From Pseudomonadota bacterium (GTDB taxonomy: Bacteria; Pseudomonadota; Alphaproteobacteria; Rhizobiales; Xanthobacteraceae): DNA of 26,649 nucleotides. The first letter of the stretch is position 1, and the number at the start of each line of letters is the position of its first letter. The notes below the pieces were generated by a model that was given only the letters and a program-made list of their open reading frames with translations, was not told where the DNA came from and made no database searches. Positions 25,714 through 26,649 of the stretch are shown here, piece after piece. The position numbers and the translations under genes were made by a program. Location: the NCBI GenBank assembly GCA_023404705.1, contig JAEYAU010000138.1, positions 1-26,649 of the forward strand, in the 5' to 3' direction.

Positions 25714-25778
25714 TGAATTGAGCCTTTGCGGCACCCGAGGCATATGGATACCGATCGCCACAGGACATTTCCTCAAAC

Positions 25779-26649
25779 ATGACGCGCAAACCAAATCCGA
25801 TCGACGGCTTCACGGTCGATCGATCGCAGATCGCTTATATTGGCCGGGACCTACAGCGGCCCGAATGCATCCTGGCGGAACCGGATGGCTCGCTCTGGTC
25901 GGCGGATGCGCGCGGCGGAGTGGTGCACATCCGCCCCGACGGCAGCCAGGCGCTCGTGACGCAGCGCGCCCAGTCCACCTTCGGCGACGCGGCCGACGAC
26001 GCGACCCGCTTCGTCACCGGTACGCTGCCGAACGGCCTCGCTTTCGCGCGCAACGGTGACGTCGTGATCTCGAACTTCGGCACCGACCGGCTCGAGGTCA
26101 TGACCCGCAGCGGCGAGACGCGCGTGCTGGTGGATCAGATCGACGGCGAGCCGATCGGCAAGGTGAACTTCGTGCTGCGCGACTCGCGCGACCGGCTCTG
26201 GCTCACGGTCTCCACGCGCATCAAGAACTGGATGCAGGCCGTGAGCCCCAACATCGTCGATGGCTTCATCGCGCTCTACGATCAGGGGCGGCTGCGCATC
26301 GTCGCGGACCGGCTTCACTTCACCAACGAGATCCGCTTCGACGCCAAAGAGGAATGGCTCTACGTGGTCGAGACCTGCGGCCGCCGCGTCACGCGTTTCC
26401 GCGCGCAGCCGGACGGCAGCCTCACGGATCGCGAGGTGTTCGGCCCGGCGGACCACGGCGCCTTCATCGACGGGATCGCGTTCGATGCCCACGGCAATCT
26501 CTGGGGCACGCATGTGATGACCGATCGCATCTTCGCGATCACGCCGGAGGGCGATCTGCGCATCCTGTTGGACGACGATCAGGAAAGCGCGGCCGGGCGC
26601 GCGCTGATTGAGGCGTTAGCCCGCCACGCCGCGACGCCCGAGCTTATGG
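25779..26649 (+). CDS. SMP-30/gluconolactonase-family protein, 3' end outside window
   Basis: The frame is open from the ATG at 25779 to the window edge (290 codons), encoding a six-bladed beta-propeller of the SMP-30/gluconolactonase/LRE family, calcium- or zinc-dependent lactonases. The opening RPECILAEPDGSLWSAD carries the expected Glu ligand; FTNEIRFD and IDGIAFDAHGNLWGTH provide the Asn and Asp ligands of the metal site. Blades are recognisable as repeats of the DGSLW or GNLWGTH type. There is no signal peptide, so the protein is probably cytoplasmic. The ribosome site is poor (AGGA about 12 bases away). The candidate operator lies 66-99 bases upstream. The sugar-acid lactone substrate cannot be told, and the C-terminus is missing. 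Confidence 0.88.
   Translation, partial: MTRKPNPIDGFTVDRSQIAYIGRDLQRPECILAEPDGSLWSADARGGVVHIRPDGSQALVTQRAQSTFGDAADDATRFVTGTLPNGLAFARNGDVVISNFGTDRLEVMTRSGETRVLVDQIDGEPIGKVNFVLRDSRDRLWLTVSTRIKNWMQAVSPNIVDGFIALYDQGRLRIVADRLHFTNEIRFDAKEEWLYVVETCGRRVTRFRAQPDGSLTDREVFGPADHGAFIDGIAFDAHGNLWGTHVMTDRIFAITPEGDLRILLDDDQESAAGRALIEALARHAATPELM

Overview
The window is chromosomal DNA of a high-G+C alphaproteobacterium, most likely of the Hyphomicrobiales (Rhizobiales), close to the Bradyrhizobium/Xanthobacteraceae group. Several things point there: the order serS-surE-pcm-LytM lipoprotein, then DUF815 ATPase / yajC-secD-secF; folate-dependent TrmFO; two 51-residue DUF1127 proteins; a direct-repeat LexA box (GAAC-N7-GAAC) in front of uvrA; and an intergenic palindrome of the kind scattered through Rhizobiales genomes. 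The placement rests on recognition, not on a database search.

Layout. 1-3839 (+): end of serS, surE, pcm (start overlapping the surE stop), a strong 19-bp hairpin, and an NlpD-like LysM/degenerate-LytM lipoprotein. 3877-4770 (-): DUF815 AAA+ ATPase. 5012-9220 (+): yajC-secD-secF followed without real gaps by a Mth938/NDUFAF3-like gene and an NDUFAF6-like pseudo-phytoene synthase. 9221-12239 (-): trmFO, DUF1127 gene with a good terminator, patatin, an intergenic palindrome, a 48-aa membrane peptide; then the DJ-1/PfpI gene ends at 12808. 12937-14795 (+): a 73-aa exported protein, a 98-aa protein and an acid-ceramidase-like Ntn hydrolase. 14797-17797 (-): a frameshifted SDR, the second DUF1127, DUF2189, PAP2 phosphatase. 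17866-18297 (+): OsmC. 18272-19771 (-): DUF72, a 60-aa protein and an exported DUF3828-like protein. 19859-20629 (+): a COG3910-type ATPase, tail to tail with uvrA (-, 20631-23579). 23792-24592 (+): SDR. 24593-25104: gene-free and hairpin-rich. 25105-25626 (-): two small hypothetical proteins. 25779-end (+): SMP-30/gluconolactonase, cut by the window edge.

How it fits together. Most of the window is housekeeping: translation and tRNA modification (serS, trmFO), protein repair and quality control (pcm, DJ-1/PfpI, surE), cell-wall hydrolase control (NlpD-like), protein export (yajC-secDF), DNA repair (uvrA with a visible SOS operator) and peroxide defence (OsmC). I see no prophage, transposase, CRISPR array, tRNA or rRNA, and no convincing new multi-gene system. 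The points most worth following are the secDF-linked pair resembling mitochondrial complex I assembly factors, with lost prenyl-synthase aspartates; the paired TTGA-N-TCAA palindromes before the SMP-30 gene; the tandem hairpins at 24670-24751; the UvrA zinc-site Cys-to-Ser change; and the single-base frameshift in the SDR gene.
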